From CAZBSE01 sp964610385 (GTDB lineage: Bacteria; Actinomycetota; Humimicrobiia; Humimicrobiales; Humimicrobiaceae), in assembly GCA_964610385.1 (NCBI GenBank), contig CAZSXW010000007.1:1-64000 (forward strand): a DNA stretch of 64,000 bases, given 5' to 3'. Position numbers and translations under genes: made by a program. Below are positions 1 through 8,717 of the stretch, in pieces (the first letter of the stretch is position 1; each line of letters opens with the position of its first letter). Below the pieces are notes generated by a model. It worked only from the letters and a program-made list of their open reading frames with translations, was not told where the DNA came from and ran no database searches.

Positions 1-1223
1 AAGGACAGGTATTTTATTTTCTCTTCTGCCTTCTTCTTTTCTGTTATGTCTCTGGATATACCGAAGGTACCTATAAGTTCGCCCTTTTCATTATATAGAG
101 GCATCTTTGTTGTTGATACCCATTTATCTGACTTATCCTTGAAGGTCTCCTTTTCTTCAATATTTATTATGGGTGTACCGGTTTCTATTATTTTCTGTTC
201 ATCATCAAATGCCTGCTGGGCATGTTCTTTTGTATAGAAGTCAAAATCAGTCTTACCGATTGCATCATTTGGATTTTTTAAGCCGACATTTTCAGAAAGT
301 GCTCTATTTATCCTTAGAAAGCGGCTTTTTAGGTCCTTAAAATAGATTGATTCGGGTACTTTTTCCATAAGGGAGTTTACCAAAGATCTTTCTATTTCCA
401 ATTTACGTTCTATTAATTTTCTTTCTGTTATATCTCTGGAGATGCCGAAAGTACCTATTGTTTCACCATTTTCATCATGGAAAGGCATCTTTGTCGTTGA
501 TGCCCATCTGTCTTCTTTCCCCTTCCATGTTTCTTTTTCTTCTATGTTCACTATGGGCTTACCGGTTGCTACTATTTGCTGCTCATCGTTGTATGCTTGT
601 TTTGCATGTTCATCAGAAAAAATATCAAAATCAGTCTTTCCTACTGATTCATCTGGATTCTTCATTCCAAATTTTTTAGCACATGCTTTATTAATTTTAA
701 TAAAACGGCTTTGTTTATCTTTGAAATATATACTATCGGTTATACCGTTCATTAAAGCGTTAATAATGTTTCTTTCTTTACTTAAAATGTGATCTGTTTC
801 TTCTTTACTCTTCGTTATATCTCTGGAAATACCCATAGTTCCCATTATTTTCCCGTTTTGACCGTACCATGGTATTTTACTGCAAGATACCCAGAATTCT
901 TTGCCAGAAGAAGATATTATCTTCTCAACCTTGTCAATTATTGGTTCTCCGCTTTTAATAATATTGGTATCGTCTTTAAAAGATTCTTTTGCGCTTTTTC
1001 CTGCAGCAATATTAAAATCTGTCTTACCGATAAGATCCTTGGGCTCTTTCCCGAAAAATCTAGCCATGCTCTTGTTTACCATAATAAAACTGTTTTTCTT
1101 ATCTTTTATATAGATAAGATCAGGAATATTATCCATTAGTGTCTGAAGCAGGCTGTATCTTATCCCATTCATATCAGGCAAACCAATATTTTGAATTTTG
1201 GTTTTTTTATCTTTTACTTTCAT
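1..1223 (-). CDS. Tandem PAS-domain sensor protein (partial, C-terminus outside window)
   Basis: The reverse strand is open from an ATG at 1223 to the window edge (407 codons plus 2 nt). A GGAAAGGTG ribosome site lies a few bases upstream. The translation holds three consecutive PAS/PAC units of about 125 residues each. Each starts with a 'D-IYFKD/IYIKD' segment, carries a 'GKTDF(D/N)' turn in the middle and ends in 'G(I)SRDIT'. Units 2 and 3 are clearly duplicates of each other. No output domain is visible, so it could be a histidine kinase, a diguanylate cyclase or a chemotaxis-type protein. No signal peptide or membrane segment is seen at the N-terminus, so sensing is probably cytoplasmic. 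Confidence 0.9.
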   Translation of the reverse strand, partial: MKVKDKKTKIQNIGLPDMNGIRYSLLQTLMDNIPDLIYIKDKKNSFIMVNKSMARFFGKEPKDLIGKTDFNIAAGKSAKESFKDDTNIIKSGEPIIDKVEKIISSSGKEFWVSCSKIPWYGQNGKIMGTMGISRDITKSKEETDHILSKERNIINALMNGITDSIYFKDKQSRFIKINKACAKKFGMKNPDESVGKTDFDIFSDEHAKQAYNDEQQIVATGKPIVNIEEKETWKGKEDRWASTTKMPFHDENGETIGTFGISRDITERKLIERKLEIERSLVNSLMEKVPESIYFKDLKSRFLRINRALSENVGLKNPNDAIGKTDFDFYTKEHAQQAFDDEQKIIETGTPIINIEEKETFKDKSDKWVSTTKMPLYNEKGELIGTFGISRDITEKKKAEEKIKYLS

Positions 1224-1431
1224 TTATACACCTTTCCAAGATACAGAATATTTAAAAATGCTCCTTATTTTATAAACAGTAAAACAATAATTATAATACT
1301 TATTTCAAATACTAATTTAATTGGTACAATTCTATAACTTTTTTTAAATAAAAACAATATATCTTTTATACATTAATTATTCAATAAAAATAATAGATAT
1401 ATCTGCAGGTATGTCATTTTATGCGAAATAG

Positions 1432-3834
1432 CTATTTTTCTTTTTCTGATGATTCAGACAGTTTATTTAATCTGGTGGTGAATTCTGTAATTTTTTTACT
1501 TACTTTAAAGTTTATGGTGTTCTTGGGGAATTTTCCCGAGGCCAATCTTTTACCGGATTTTACTCCAGTCAATATCTCGATACCTTCGTCAACGTTTTTA
1601 ATAGCGTATATATGGAATTTTTTATCTTTTACGGCCTTTATGACTTCATCTTTCAGCATTAAATTTTTGATATTACTTTTAGGAATGATTACTCCATGTT
1701 TGCCTTTAAAACCTTTTTCTCTACAGACTTCGTAAAAGCCTTCAATTTTTTCATTTACTCCGCCGATAGCCTGGATTTCACCTTTTTGGTTTACAGATCC
1801 GGTGACAGCGATTTTTTGGCTTAGAGGTGTGTCCGACAGGGCCGAAAGCATAGCATATAACTCTGCACTTGAGGCGCTGTCTCCTTCTACACCTCCGTAA
1901 CTCTGCTCAAATACTATACGTGCCGATAGATTTAATGGTCCGGCTGCAGCATATTTTTCAGTTAGATATCCGCTTAATATCATTACCCCCTTTGAATGGA
2001 TCGGGCCTCCCAGCTTGGTTTCTCTTTCGATGTCAACAATGCCGGTTTTCCCCAATCCTACAGATGCTGTTACTCTGGACGGCTTGGCAAAAGTAACATC
2101 TCCCAGATCTATGACAGAAAGCCCGTTTGCCTGACCGATTGTACTACCTTCGGTATCAATTAAGATAGTACCATCATTTATCATATCTTTTATTTTTTCC
2201 TGGATAAGATTTGAGCGGTAGTACTTCTCATCTATTGCTTTTTTTATATGCTTGTCATCTATATATTTCTGTTTTTCCAGTTTGGAGTAAAAATTTGCTT
2301 CTCTGATAATATCGGCAATAAGTGCAAATCTGGTTGTAATTTTATTTTTATCTTCAGCAAGCCTCAGACCGTATTCAATTACTCTTGCTGCTGCTGATGC
2401 TTTAAGATGATTTAAGTTTTCTTTCTTGCATAGCGTGCACATGAAATCTGTATATTTTTTTATATTGGAATCGTTTCTGTCCATAGACAGGTCATAATCA
2501 GCTTTTATCTTAAATAATTTTTTAAAATCATTGTCTGCATTATATAAAATGCTGTATTGGTATGGCAGCCCTATGAGTATGATTTTAACTTTTAAAGGTA
2601 TTGGCTCGGGTTTTAATCCTTTCGTTGAGATAAAACCAAGCCTTTCACCGGCTTCTTCGATGATTATTTTCTGGTCTCTTAGTGACATTTTTAAACTATC
2701 CCAGGAAAAAATATTTCTAAACAGCTCCTCAACAGGAATTACTATAAAGCCGTTGTTTGCCTTATGAAGTGATCCGCCTCTGATCAGGGTAAAGTCTGTG
2801 GAAAGTACCCCGAATTGTGCTTCCTTTTCTATTCTCCCGAAAAGATTCTGGTAAGTAGGATTTTGCTCTATTATTACAGGAGCACCTTTTAGCTTCGAGT
2901 TGTCTACTATCACATTGACCTCGTACTTCTTAAACGGCACTTCCTTCATCCAAGGAAATAATAAAGGAGCCGAAGATTCCTTTGATTTGTTGGATATGAA
3001 ATCACCGAGATTTTCCAGTATATCTTCCTTTACTTCTTCAATATATTCCATTATTTTAGGTGTATCTTTGTATTTTTCCTTAATATCATTTACAGATTTT
3101 CCTATGGTATAAATGGCGACCTCGTGGTTTAATTTTTTAATATCTTCACTGATTTTCCTGTCAAGGTCTCTTATTTTGTTCATAGTCTGGTTCAGGTCTT
3201 TATTTATCTTTATCTTCCTATTTTGAATCTCATTTTTTTTATCCTGGCTGAGATTCATAAATTGTTTTTCATCGATGGGCTTTCCGTTTATAGTGGGAAG
3301 GATAAAAAGACCTATTTGAGTGGATTTTAAAATAAAGCCGCCCCGATTGGCTTTTTTATTTAAATCTGACAGGAGCTTGTTCTTCTCTTCTTCGATGTTT
3401 GTGGTAACTGCTTCTTTTTTTTCTGTATAATCCTTGCTGGAAAATGCCTTCGGAAGAAGATTTCTTATGGAATTTATAAAATTATTTATGTTTTTCTTGA
3501 AATTTTTTCCCTGTCCCGAGGGTAATCTTATTGCTTTTGGCTCATAAGAATTTTTAAAATTGTTAACATAACACCAGTCAAAAGGTACGGGTTTTGTTTT
3601 TGCCAGTTCTCCTACAAAATTTTTTACCCCTGTCATCCTTCCGGTCCCGGTGTGACCGGAAACAAAAATATTAAATCCACTGTCTTCTATGTTCAGCCCG
3701 AATTTTAAAGCTTTTACCGCTCTATCCTGTCCGATTATTTCCTTCAATGGAGTTAGATTTTCGGTGGTTTTGCATTTAAATTTTTTTTCATCTAATCTGG
3801 ATTTTAGATCTTTGGGAGTCAATTCGATAGACAT
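1432..3834 (-). CDS. Lon-like ATP-dependent protease (LonB/AAA_32 type)
   Basis: An 800-residue protein of the AAA-plus-Lon-protease family (COG1067 type). The N-terminus carries a P-loop-like GHTGTGRMT at residues 60-68, with Arg where the classical Walker A has Lys. The middle has a long charged helical insertion. The C-terminal Lon protease domain has the catalytic dyad: Ser653 in EGDSASSA and Lys696 in GGVNEKIEG, spaced 43 residues as in other Lon enzymes. It presumably degrades misfolded or regulatory proteins in the cytoplasm. Start: ATG with a strong GGAGGTATA just upstream. The next gene lies divergently across a 96-bp promoter region. Confidence 0.93.
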   Translation of the reverse strand: MSIELTPKDLKSRLDEKKFKCKTTENLTPLKEIIGQDRAVKALKFGLNIEDSGFNIFVSGHTGTGRMTGVKNFVGELAKTKPVPFDWCYVNNFKNSYEPKAIRLPSGQGKNFKKNINNFINSIRNLLPKAFSSKDYTEKKEAVTTNIEEEKNKLLSDLNKKANRGGFILKSTQIGLFILPTINGKPIDEKQFMNLSQDKKNEIQNRKIKINKDLNQTMNKIRDLDRKISEDIKKLNHEVAIYTIGKSVNDIKEKYKDTPKIMEYIEEVKEDILENLGDFISNKSKESSAPLLFPWMKEVPFKKYEVNVIVDNSKLKGAPVIIEQNPTYQNLFGRIEKEAQFGVLSTDFTLIRGGSLHKANNGFIVIPVEELFRNIFSWDSLKMSLRDQKIIIEEAGERLGFISTKGLKPEPIPLKVKIILIGLPYQYSILYNADNDFKKLFKIKADYDLSMDRNDSNIKKYTDFMCTLCKKENLNHLKASAAARVIEYGLRLAEDKNKITTRFALIADIIREANFYSKLEKQKYIDDKHIKKAIDEKYYRSNLIQEKIKDMINDGTILIDTEGSTIGQANGLSVIDLGDVTFAKPSRVTASVGLGKTGIVDIERETKLGGPIHSKGVMILSGYLTEKYAAAGPLNLSARIVFEQSYGGVEGDSASSAELYAMLSALSDTPLSQKIAVTGSVNQKGEIQAIGGVNEKIEGFYEVCREKGFKGKHGVIIPKSNIKNLMLKDEVIKAVKDKKFHIYAIKNVDEGIEILTGVKSGKRLASGKFPKNTINFKVSKKITEFTTRLNKLSESSEKEK

Positions 3835-3930
3835 TATACCTCCAATAAAGATATTTTTGATTTTACGATATTATGATATCATTAAAAATCGCATAATAAA
3901 ACTTATATAAACAGGATATAAGAGGAAATA

Positions 3931-4137
3931 ATGACAAAAAAATATACCGAAAATACTAAATTATCAGAAGTGATGAGTTCACCGGAAGCGAGTAAGATTA
4001 TTAAAAAATACAGGCTGCCCTGTCTGAACTGTGCCATGGCTGCTTTTGAGGCAGAGGTACTGACACTGGGTATGATTTCCAAGAGTTATGGTATTGATAT
4101 TGACAATCTACTTAAAGAGCTAAACGAGGTTTCCTGA
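3931..4137 (+). CDS. DUF1858 redox-disulfide domain protein
   Basis: A 68-residue protein with the compact helical DUF1858 fold and a CxxC pair (Cys31, Cys34 in PCLNCAMA). In anaerobes this domain often stands beside redox or hybrid-cluster proteins and is thought to carry a redox-active disulfide. The start ATG follows AGAGGAAAT. It is divergent from the Lon-like protease and followed by tRNA-Arg. Its partner cannot be read from the neighbourhood. Confidence 0.85.
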   Translation: MTKKYTENTKLSEVMSSPEASKIIKKYRLPCLNCAMAAFEAEVLTLGMISKSYGIDIDNLLKELNEVS

Positions 4138-4246
4138 AATAACTGTTATAGCTGCATTTCTGTGACTTCTATATTTCTTTGATGTGATATACGGGATAAA
4201 TATGTTTTTTTTCAAATCGTGCCGATAAGCTGTATAGTATAAACAT

Positions 4247-4323
4247 GCGCCTGTAGCTCAATTGGATAGAGCAGTGGACTACGAATCCGAAGGTTGGGGG
4301 TTCGAATCCCTCCAGGCGCGCCA
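4247..4323 (+). tRNA. tRNA-Arg(ACG)
   Basis: A full cloverleaf with a 7-bp acceptor stem GCGCCTG/CAGGCGC, discriminator G and encoded CCA. The D-arm is GCTC/GAGC, the anticodon loop CTACGAA gives ACG, and the T-loop is TTCGAAT. The G27-A43 position of the anticodon stem is mismatched. A TATAGT -10-like box lies at 4233-4238. The gene is directly followed by a structured repeat ending in a mutated copy of its own 3' end. Confidence 0.95.
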
Positions 4324-4487
4324 GATTTATATATATAAAATATCAGGTACGTTAAAGGTAGTCAGGGGAAACATGCCAGTGGCATGTTTCCAGGATTCGA
4401 AAGAGCGGACTGAATCGAAGATGAGGGAGCTCGCGTCTCTGCAGCGAGCGTAGCGAGACGAAAAAACGAATCCTTCCGGGCGCACTA
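4324..4487 (+). repeat. tRNA-3'-end-associated structured element, copy R (after tRNA-Arg)
   Basis: About 164 nt directly following the tRNA. An 11-bp hairpin (GGAAACATGCC 4367-4377 with 4381-4391) is immediately followed by AGGATTCG (4392-4399). That octamer is exactly complementary to CGAATCCT (4467-4474), the start of a degenerate 21-nt copy of the tRNA 3' end (4467-4487; 4 mismatches, CCA decayed to CTA). Between the arms lies the family core with GCGGACTGA, GGGAGCTCGCG and GCGAGCGTAGCGAGACGAA. The T instead of C at 4474 is balanced by A at 4392, which suggests the pairing is kept by selection. It is the most diverged of the three tRNA-linked copies. Confidence 0.75.
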
Positions 4488-4536
4488 CTTTAAATAAATT
4501 GCACATAAAAATGTTTAAGAGGGTAAACAATAAAAG

Positions 4537-5646
4537 ATGAAAAAATCCATAGTCAAATTTGCCAGTGTAAAATTTAAGAAGTTTGAACCAGGCGCAACTC
4601 TTCCCGGGAAATTTAAAAGATTGCTGGACTCACTGCCTCTTAAGGGCATGGCAGAAGGAAAGTCGGTAGCTCTTAAAATGCATCTGGGTGGTAATCTGGG
4701 TTACACCACCATTCACCCGGTATTTGTAAAAATACTGGTCAAGGCTTTAAAGGATGCAGGCGGAAATGTTTTTATTACGGATCTATATCATGAAAACAAT
4801 GACGATTTCGGAGTCCGTGGAGCTGAAAACAGAGGTTATATAGAGGAAGTCATTGGCTGTAAGATTATCCCTGTTGCCGGCAGGGATGATAAATTTTATT
4901 ATCCTAAGAAGGTGGATTTCAAAACTCTTAAAGAGATACAGGTTGCCGGAAGAATCCATGATGCCGAAGTTCTTATTGATTTCTCACATGCAAAGGGTCA
5001 TGGCTCCTGCGGTTTTGGCGGAGCATGTAAAAATATTGCTATGGGATGCGTGACTTCTGAGACCCGCAGAGAAATTCATGCACTGGAAGGTGGCATCGAG
5101 TGGAATGAGGAGCTGTGCGATCATTGCGAGACCTGCATCAATGAGTGTAGGTATAAGGCAAATAAATTCAATGATGAGGGAAAATATGAATTAAATTTTC
5201 ATCACTGTACTTACTGCCAGCATTGTGTGGAGATATGTCCAAATAATGCCCTTACGTTTGTGGGTAAACGTTTTGCAGATTTTCAGAGGGGTCTGGCAAT
5301 AGCCGCAGGTGAAGTTTTAAAGACATTTGATAAGAAAAGAATATATTATATAAATGTACTTACAAATATAACCATGCTGTGTGACTGCTGGGGCATGTCA
5401 ACCCCGCCGCTGGTTCCCGATATAGGAATAGTTACTTCAAGCGATCTGGCTGCGGTAGACAAGGCTTCTCTGGATTTTATCAAAGCAGACAATCTGCTTC
5501 CAAATTCGCTTTTGGAAGAGTGGGAACTCCGTAAAGGAAAACATCTTTTTGAAAAAATATGGGGTAAGAACCCCTACCGGCAAATAGAAGAGATTGAGAA
5601 GTTAGGTCTGGGAAGCAGTGATTATATAATTGATGAGATCGAGTAG
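4537..5646 (+). CDS. DUF362 family protein with bis-[4Fe-4S] ferredoxin domain
   Basis: A 369-residue cytoplasmic protein. The DUF362 part (residues 1-185 and the C-terminus) surrounds an inserted ferredoxin module with two full CxxCxxCxxxC motifs: Cys194/197/200/204 and Cys224/227/230/234. Such proteins are common in anaerobes and are regarded as electron-transfer or iron-sulfur-dependent enzymes of unknown reaction. The gene is monocistronic between tRNA-Arg and the convergent ATPase gene. No strong ribosome site is seen; GAGGG lies rather far (13 nt) from the ATG. Confidence 0.88.
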   Translation: MKKSIVKFASVKFKKFEPGATLPGKFKRLLDSLPLKGMAEGKSVALKMHLGGNLGYTTIHPVFVKILVKALKDAGGNVFITDLYHENNDDFGVRGAENRGYIEEVIGCKIIPVAGRDDKFYYPKKVDFKTLKEIQVAGRIHDAEVLIDFSHAKGHGSCGFGGACKNIAMGCVTSETRREIHALEGGIEWNEELCDHCETCINECRYKANKFNDEGKYELNFHHCTYCQHCVEICPNNALTFVGKRFADFQRGLAIAAGEVLKTFDKKRIYYINVLTNITMLCDCWGMSTPPLVPDIGIVTSSDLAAVDKASLDFIKADNLLPNSLLEEWELRKGKHLFEKIWGKNPYRQIEEIEKLGLGSSDYIIDEIE

Positions 5647-5668
5647 CTTCTTGCCATTCTGTACGGAC

Positions 5669-7387
5669 TTAAGGAAACTGCATGACTTTTAATGTTCTCA
5701 GCCTGTTTAGAGCTGCAGCAACTTCAAATTTTCTCGGCAGTGCATAACTTCCGGGGTGCTGGCCTTTAAATTCGGAAATTGTATCAAGCCCGTACTTTTC
5801 AATATCTTTAAACACCATATCCAGGATAAAAGTCAGGGTATTTTTACCGTCTATATATTTTTTCTCGAGAGCATATATGATTATACTCGAAATAGCATTT
5901 ACCTGGCTGGTATCGACTACCTGTTCTACCGCAGACAGATCAATATCATGAAAGCCAAAAATTATATTATTCAGCCCCCTTGATTTCACCTTTTTTCTAC
6001 CTCTTCTGTAAGGATTGATGCTTGAGGGTTGTGGTATTCTTTCGGTTACAGGCTCAAATGAATCGGGAGTCTCTTTAGCCCTTAAATCTTTTCTATGCTG
6101 TATTATTTTTCTTGCTTTTTCTGTTACAAGGAAAGGCTGATAGGAATCCATCATAATGACCGTGTCGGCAACTTCGAAATAGTCGCCGGACCCACCCATC
6201 ACCAGTATAGATGATGTCCCGAGTTTTTGATAAATATTGTGTACCTGGTCGATAAAGGGAGTGATAGGTTCTTTATTTTTTGGCACCATTTTCTGCATGT
6301 TCTCATCTCTTATCAGAAAATTGGTAGCCGAGGTGTCTTCATCCAGCAGAAGCAGTTCGGCACCGCATTCAAGCGACTCTATTATATTTGCTGCCTGTGA
6401 TGTACTGCCGCTGGCATTTGCGGTAGAAAATTTTATGGTGTCCCTGCCAAAAGGAAGATTTGAGATAAAAGTAGAGATATTAACCTTTTGAATATTTCTG
6501 CCTTCTTCTGCTCTTATCTTTACTGCAGAATCTACTGTAACGCAGTATTCTCTGCCGTCGGAAGGAATGTGGTTATAGACACCTCTTTCAACAGCCTTAA
6601 GAAGGGTAGTCTTACCATGAAAACCCCCTCCGATTATAAGAGTGACACCCGGAGGGATGCCCATGCCGGTAATCTTACCCGCGTTGGGAGCTTCAAGGGT
6701 GATTTCAAGTCGGGGAGGAGATTTAAAGGCAACGGCCTTGGAGTTAGGCAGGGGACTGTCGCTGATACCGCTTATTCGGGGAAGAATGGAGCCGTTTCTT
6801 ATAAACGATACCAGCCTGTTTTCTTTGAGCATATTTCGTATGAAGTCCTGGTCCTCACAAACTTCAATATGTCTTATTATCTCTTTTGCATCAAGGCTCC
6901 GCTTAAGCATGGAGGATCTTGTTATTTTTGGTATTTCACCGGTAAGCATCTCCAGGCAGTGATCTCCCAGTATGGTCCTGCCTCTTGCAGGAAGGCCGGC
7001 ATAAAATCTTACTTCTACAAAGTCCTGGTTGATCACGCAGGAGGTCCTCTGAAGTATCTCCTGTTTCCCGCTGTCTATGAATATCAAACCTGATTTTCCC
7101 GTGCCGCGATTTCCCCTGCATTCTTTTTTTATGGACTTTTCAAATGCTCTGGAGATGTAATCTTCAAGTGCAGTTTTTCTAGACTTATTTGAAAATAATT
7201 TTTGTTCAAATCCAGCTGTGCTCTGCATTACTCTGACCCTCAGCCTTGAGGGAGTAGCAAAAGGATCTCCCTGGACGTAATCTATAAACAAGAGAAAATC
7301 ATCGAAATCGTATTTTCCCTTAAGCTGCTTGTATGCCTTGTAGCCCCTATGGTCTATGCTTGAGATTATCTTTTTTAATGTTTTCAT
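5669..7387 (-). CDS. Predicted ATPase of the ABC class (ABC_ATPase family)
   Basis: The N-terminal region 'GYKAYKQLKGKYDF...VQGDPFATPSR' is diagnostic of this family. The P-loop is GGGFHGKTT (residues 253-261 counted from the ATG at 7387), a signature-like SGSTSQAANIIE follows about 75 residues later, and LLLLDEDTS is the Walker B/D-loop. There are no membrane segments. The cellular role of the family is not established; an RNA or DNA transaction is often guessed. The frame opens at TTG 7417, but homologous N-termini begin near the internal ATG used here. About 572 residues, typical for the family. Confidence 0.88.
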   Translation of the reverse strand: MKTLKKIISSIDHRGYKAYKQLKGKYDFDDFLLFIDYVQGDPFATPSRLRVRVMQSTAGFEQKLFSNKSRKTALEDYISRAFEKSIKKECRGNRGTGKSGLIFIDSGKQEILQRTSCVINQDFVEVRFYAGLPARGRTILGDHCLEMLTGEIPKITRSSMLKRSLDAKEIIRHIEVCEDQDFIRNMLKENRLVSFIRNGSILPRISGISDSPLPNSKAVAFKSPPRLEITLEAPNAGKITGMGIPPGVTLIIGGGFHGKTTLLKAVERGVYNHIPSDGREYCVTVDSAVKIRAEEGRNIQKVNISTFISNLPFGRDTIKFSTANASGSTSQAANIIESLECGAELLLLDEDTSATNFLIRDENMQKMVPKNKEPITPFIDQVHNIYQKLGTSSILVMGGSGDYFEVADTVIMMDSYQPFLVTEKARKIIQHRKDLRAKETPDSFEPVTERIPQPSSINPYRRGRKKVKSRGLNNIIFGFHDIDLSAVEQVVDTSQVNAISSIIIYALEKKYIDGKNTLTFILDMVFKDIEKYGLDTISEFKGQHPGSYALPRKFEVAAALNRLRTLKVMQFP

Positions 7388-7522
7388 AATTAATAAGATT
7401 ATAGATGTAAAATGCAATAATTTAAAATGATTCCTAGGGCTTTATTGCATGATAAATTATAATTCAGACGGATTAATGATTTTTTTGTAAAATCTGTTAT
7501 TATATTGTTTGCCGCTTGACAC

Positions 7523-7616
7523 GGAGAGGTGCTTGAGTGGTCGAAAAGGGCCGCCTGCTAAGCGGTTAGACGAGTGTAAGCTTGTCTCGAGGGTTCGAAT
7601 CCCTCCCTCTCCGCCA
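7523..7616 (+). tRNA. tRNA-Ser(GCU)
   Basis: A long-variable-arm tRNA: acceptor stem GGAGAGG/CCTCTCC, discriminator G, encoded CCA. The anticodon loop CTGCTAA gives GCU (codons AGC/AGU). The variable arm is GACGAGTGTAAGCTTGTC. A TATATT-like -10 lies about 20 nt upstream. It is followed at once by a structured repeat ending in an exact copy of its last 21 nt. Confidence 0.96.
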
Positions 7617-7784
7617 TGAAGCTACTTATGTTTGTGGGGATTAGTGAGGTTAAACTGTGTAAAATATGCCACAGGTACATATTTTACGGGATTCGAAAAG
7701 ACGGACTGAACCAAAGGTGAAGGAGTCTGCGTTTACGTGAGCGAGCGCAGTGAGACGAAAGAACGAATCCCTCCCTCTCCGCCA
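7617..7784 (+). repeat. tRNA-3'-end-associated structured element, copy S1 (after tRNA-Ser GCU)
   Basis: 168 nt. A 10-bp hairpin GTAAAATATG (7659-7668) with CATATTTTAC (7678-7687) is directly followed by GGGATTCG (7688-7695). The octamer is exactly complementary to CGAATCCC (7764-7771). Positions 7764-7784 repeat tRNA positions 7596-7616 without a mismatch, from T-loop C56 to the CCA. The core contains AAAAGACGGACTGA, GGAGTCTGCG, ACGTGAGCGAGCGCAG and TGAGACGAAAGAA. No ORF lies inside. Either an integrated non-autonomous element with a tRNA-type attachment site, or a structured RNA co-transcribed with the tRNA. Confidence 0.85.
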
Positions 7785-7834
7785 GTTATATACACAAATC
7801 AAAATGTTCCGATAGATATAATAATTCCACTATT

Positions 7835-7993
7835 ATGATATCAAATAGGAAAATTAAATTCTCTTCAATTCTATTGATATTTACTATGCTGATTACTCTA
7901 TTATTTTTCTTGACCGATTGTAGGTATATAGAAAATGAATCTATAACCACCCAGAATATCGGTTCTGCAGAAAATAATGTTTTGAAGGATTGA
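7835..7993 (+). CDS. Short lipoprotein-like ORF (52 aa), possibly a truncated gene
   Basis: ATG at 7835 opens 52 codons: a basic N-terminus (MISNRKIKF), a hydrophobic stretch of about 17 residues and a lipobox-like FLTDC, then only about 23 polar residues before TGA. This is what remains when a lipoprotein loses its body, though small lipoproteins of this size exist. No clear ribosome site is seen. A hairpin terminator follows 15 nt downstream, which supports a transcribed unit. Confidence 0.4.
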   Translation: MISNRKIKFSSILLIFTMLITLLFFLTDCRYIENESITTQNIGSAENNVLKD

Positions 7994-8008
7994 TATTTTG
8001 ATGGTAAT

Positions 8009-8039
8009 AAAGCACCCTATCAGATAGAGTGCTTTTATT
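8009..8039 (+). terminator. Rho-independent terminator after the short lipoprotein ORF
   Basis: Stem AAAGCAC (8009-8015) with GTGCTTT (8029-8035), extended inwards by CTA/TAG, followed by a T-rich tail. It would end transcription of tRNA-Ser, the repeat element and the short ORF. Confidence 0.6.
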
Positions 8040-8140
8040 ATATGCTGCAGAATTTAGAGATTTATAATTTGAAATTTAGTCTCCTATTTCTTGTGTTTTC
8101 TGAAGAAATATTGCAACCAACGATAGTTTTTATCTTCTAT

Positions 8141-8230
8141 AATCCTTGGTTATGTCAACTTTTGATGGATTATAGATTGGAGATCCAGAAGCAAATTCTT
8201 ATGAATTTTTCCTGATATTCATTTTTCTGT
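8141..8230 (+). repeat. Diverged direct repeat, copy 1
   Basis: Aligns with 14424-14505: both read AATCC.T.GTTATGTC.ACTTTT, then a TTATAG block, then GATCCAGAAG, at about 75-80% identity by eye. Both copies are in the same orientation and flank the first block of the island (genes 8884-14135). Probably debris of a mobile element; no ends or coding content could be fixed. Confidence 0.5.
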
Positions 8231-8547
8231 AGAATATCAGATTGCCGAGGGCAATAGGGGGTTATTACTCGTTGGACTATTTCTGGTACACACAAGGACA
8301 ATTTTATGGTTTTTACCCCTACTGTAAACAAATGAAAGGAACAAGTATTACTATAAGCAGAATAGGTAAATGGGAAGAATGAAAATACCCTCATTTAAGC
8401 TCAATATAATGTTTCTATCTATGAAAATATTTGTTAATATTTATTAACAAGAATATTGAAATATAATTATTTTAACAACTATTATTAAATCATTTTGGGA
8501 TTTTTATAAATTAAATGCATAAAAAAGACATTTACATACATATATGA

Positions 8548-8576
8548 TTGACATAAATATTCTTTTATATTATATT
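8548..8576 (+). promoter_or_regulatory. Sigma-A-like promoter upstream of the aldolase gene
   Basis: TTGACA (8548-8553), 17-nt spacer, TATATT (8571-8576). The surrounding 'TATGATTGACATAAAT' matches the promoter block of the two binding-protein genes and of the 13131-14135 gene, so all probably answer to one regulator. It lies more than 300 nt before the aldolase start, with transposase debris between. Confidence 0.55.
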
Positions 8577-8717
8577 TATGATTGTTTTATTATAAAATTT
8601 TAACTATAACCATAAATTAATGTTATAATATATGCTAATTGGGAGTGAATCCATACAATATTAACTAAAAAATAGAGCAGCTGATGAGATTTTAAAGTCA
8701 AGAAATAGGAGGTCTCC

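Larger units (their letters stand above)
7994..8717. other. Long AT-rich intergenic region without an intact gene
   Basis: Between the short lipoprotein ORF and the transposase relic no credible gene is seen on either strand. The region holds a terminator (8009-8039), one copy of a diverged repeat (8141-8230) and a sigma-A-like promoter (8548-8576). Composition drops sharply towards AT from about 8.4 kb, marking the edge of the island. Confidence 0.6.

Noticed and set aside
6488..7093. 201-codon plus-strand open frame
   Set aside because: Lies wholly inside the ABC-class ATPase gene on the other strand, which has clear motifs; no ribosome site and no family features.
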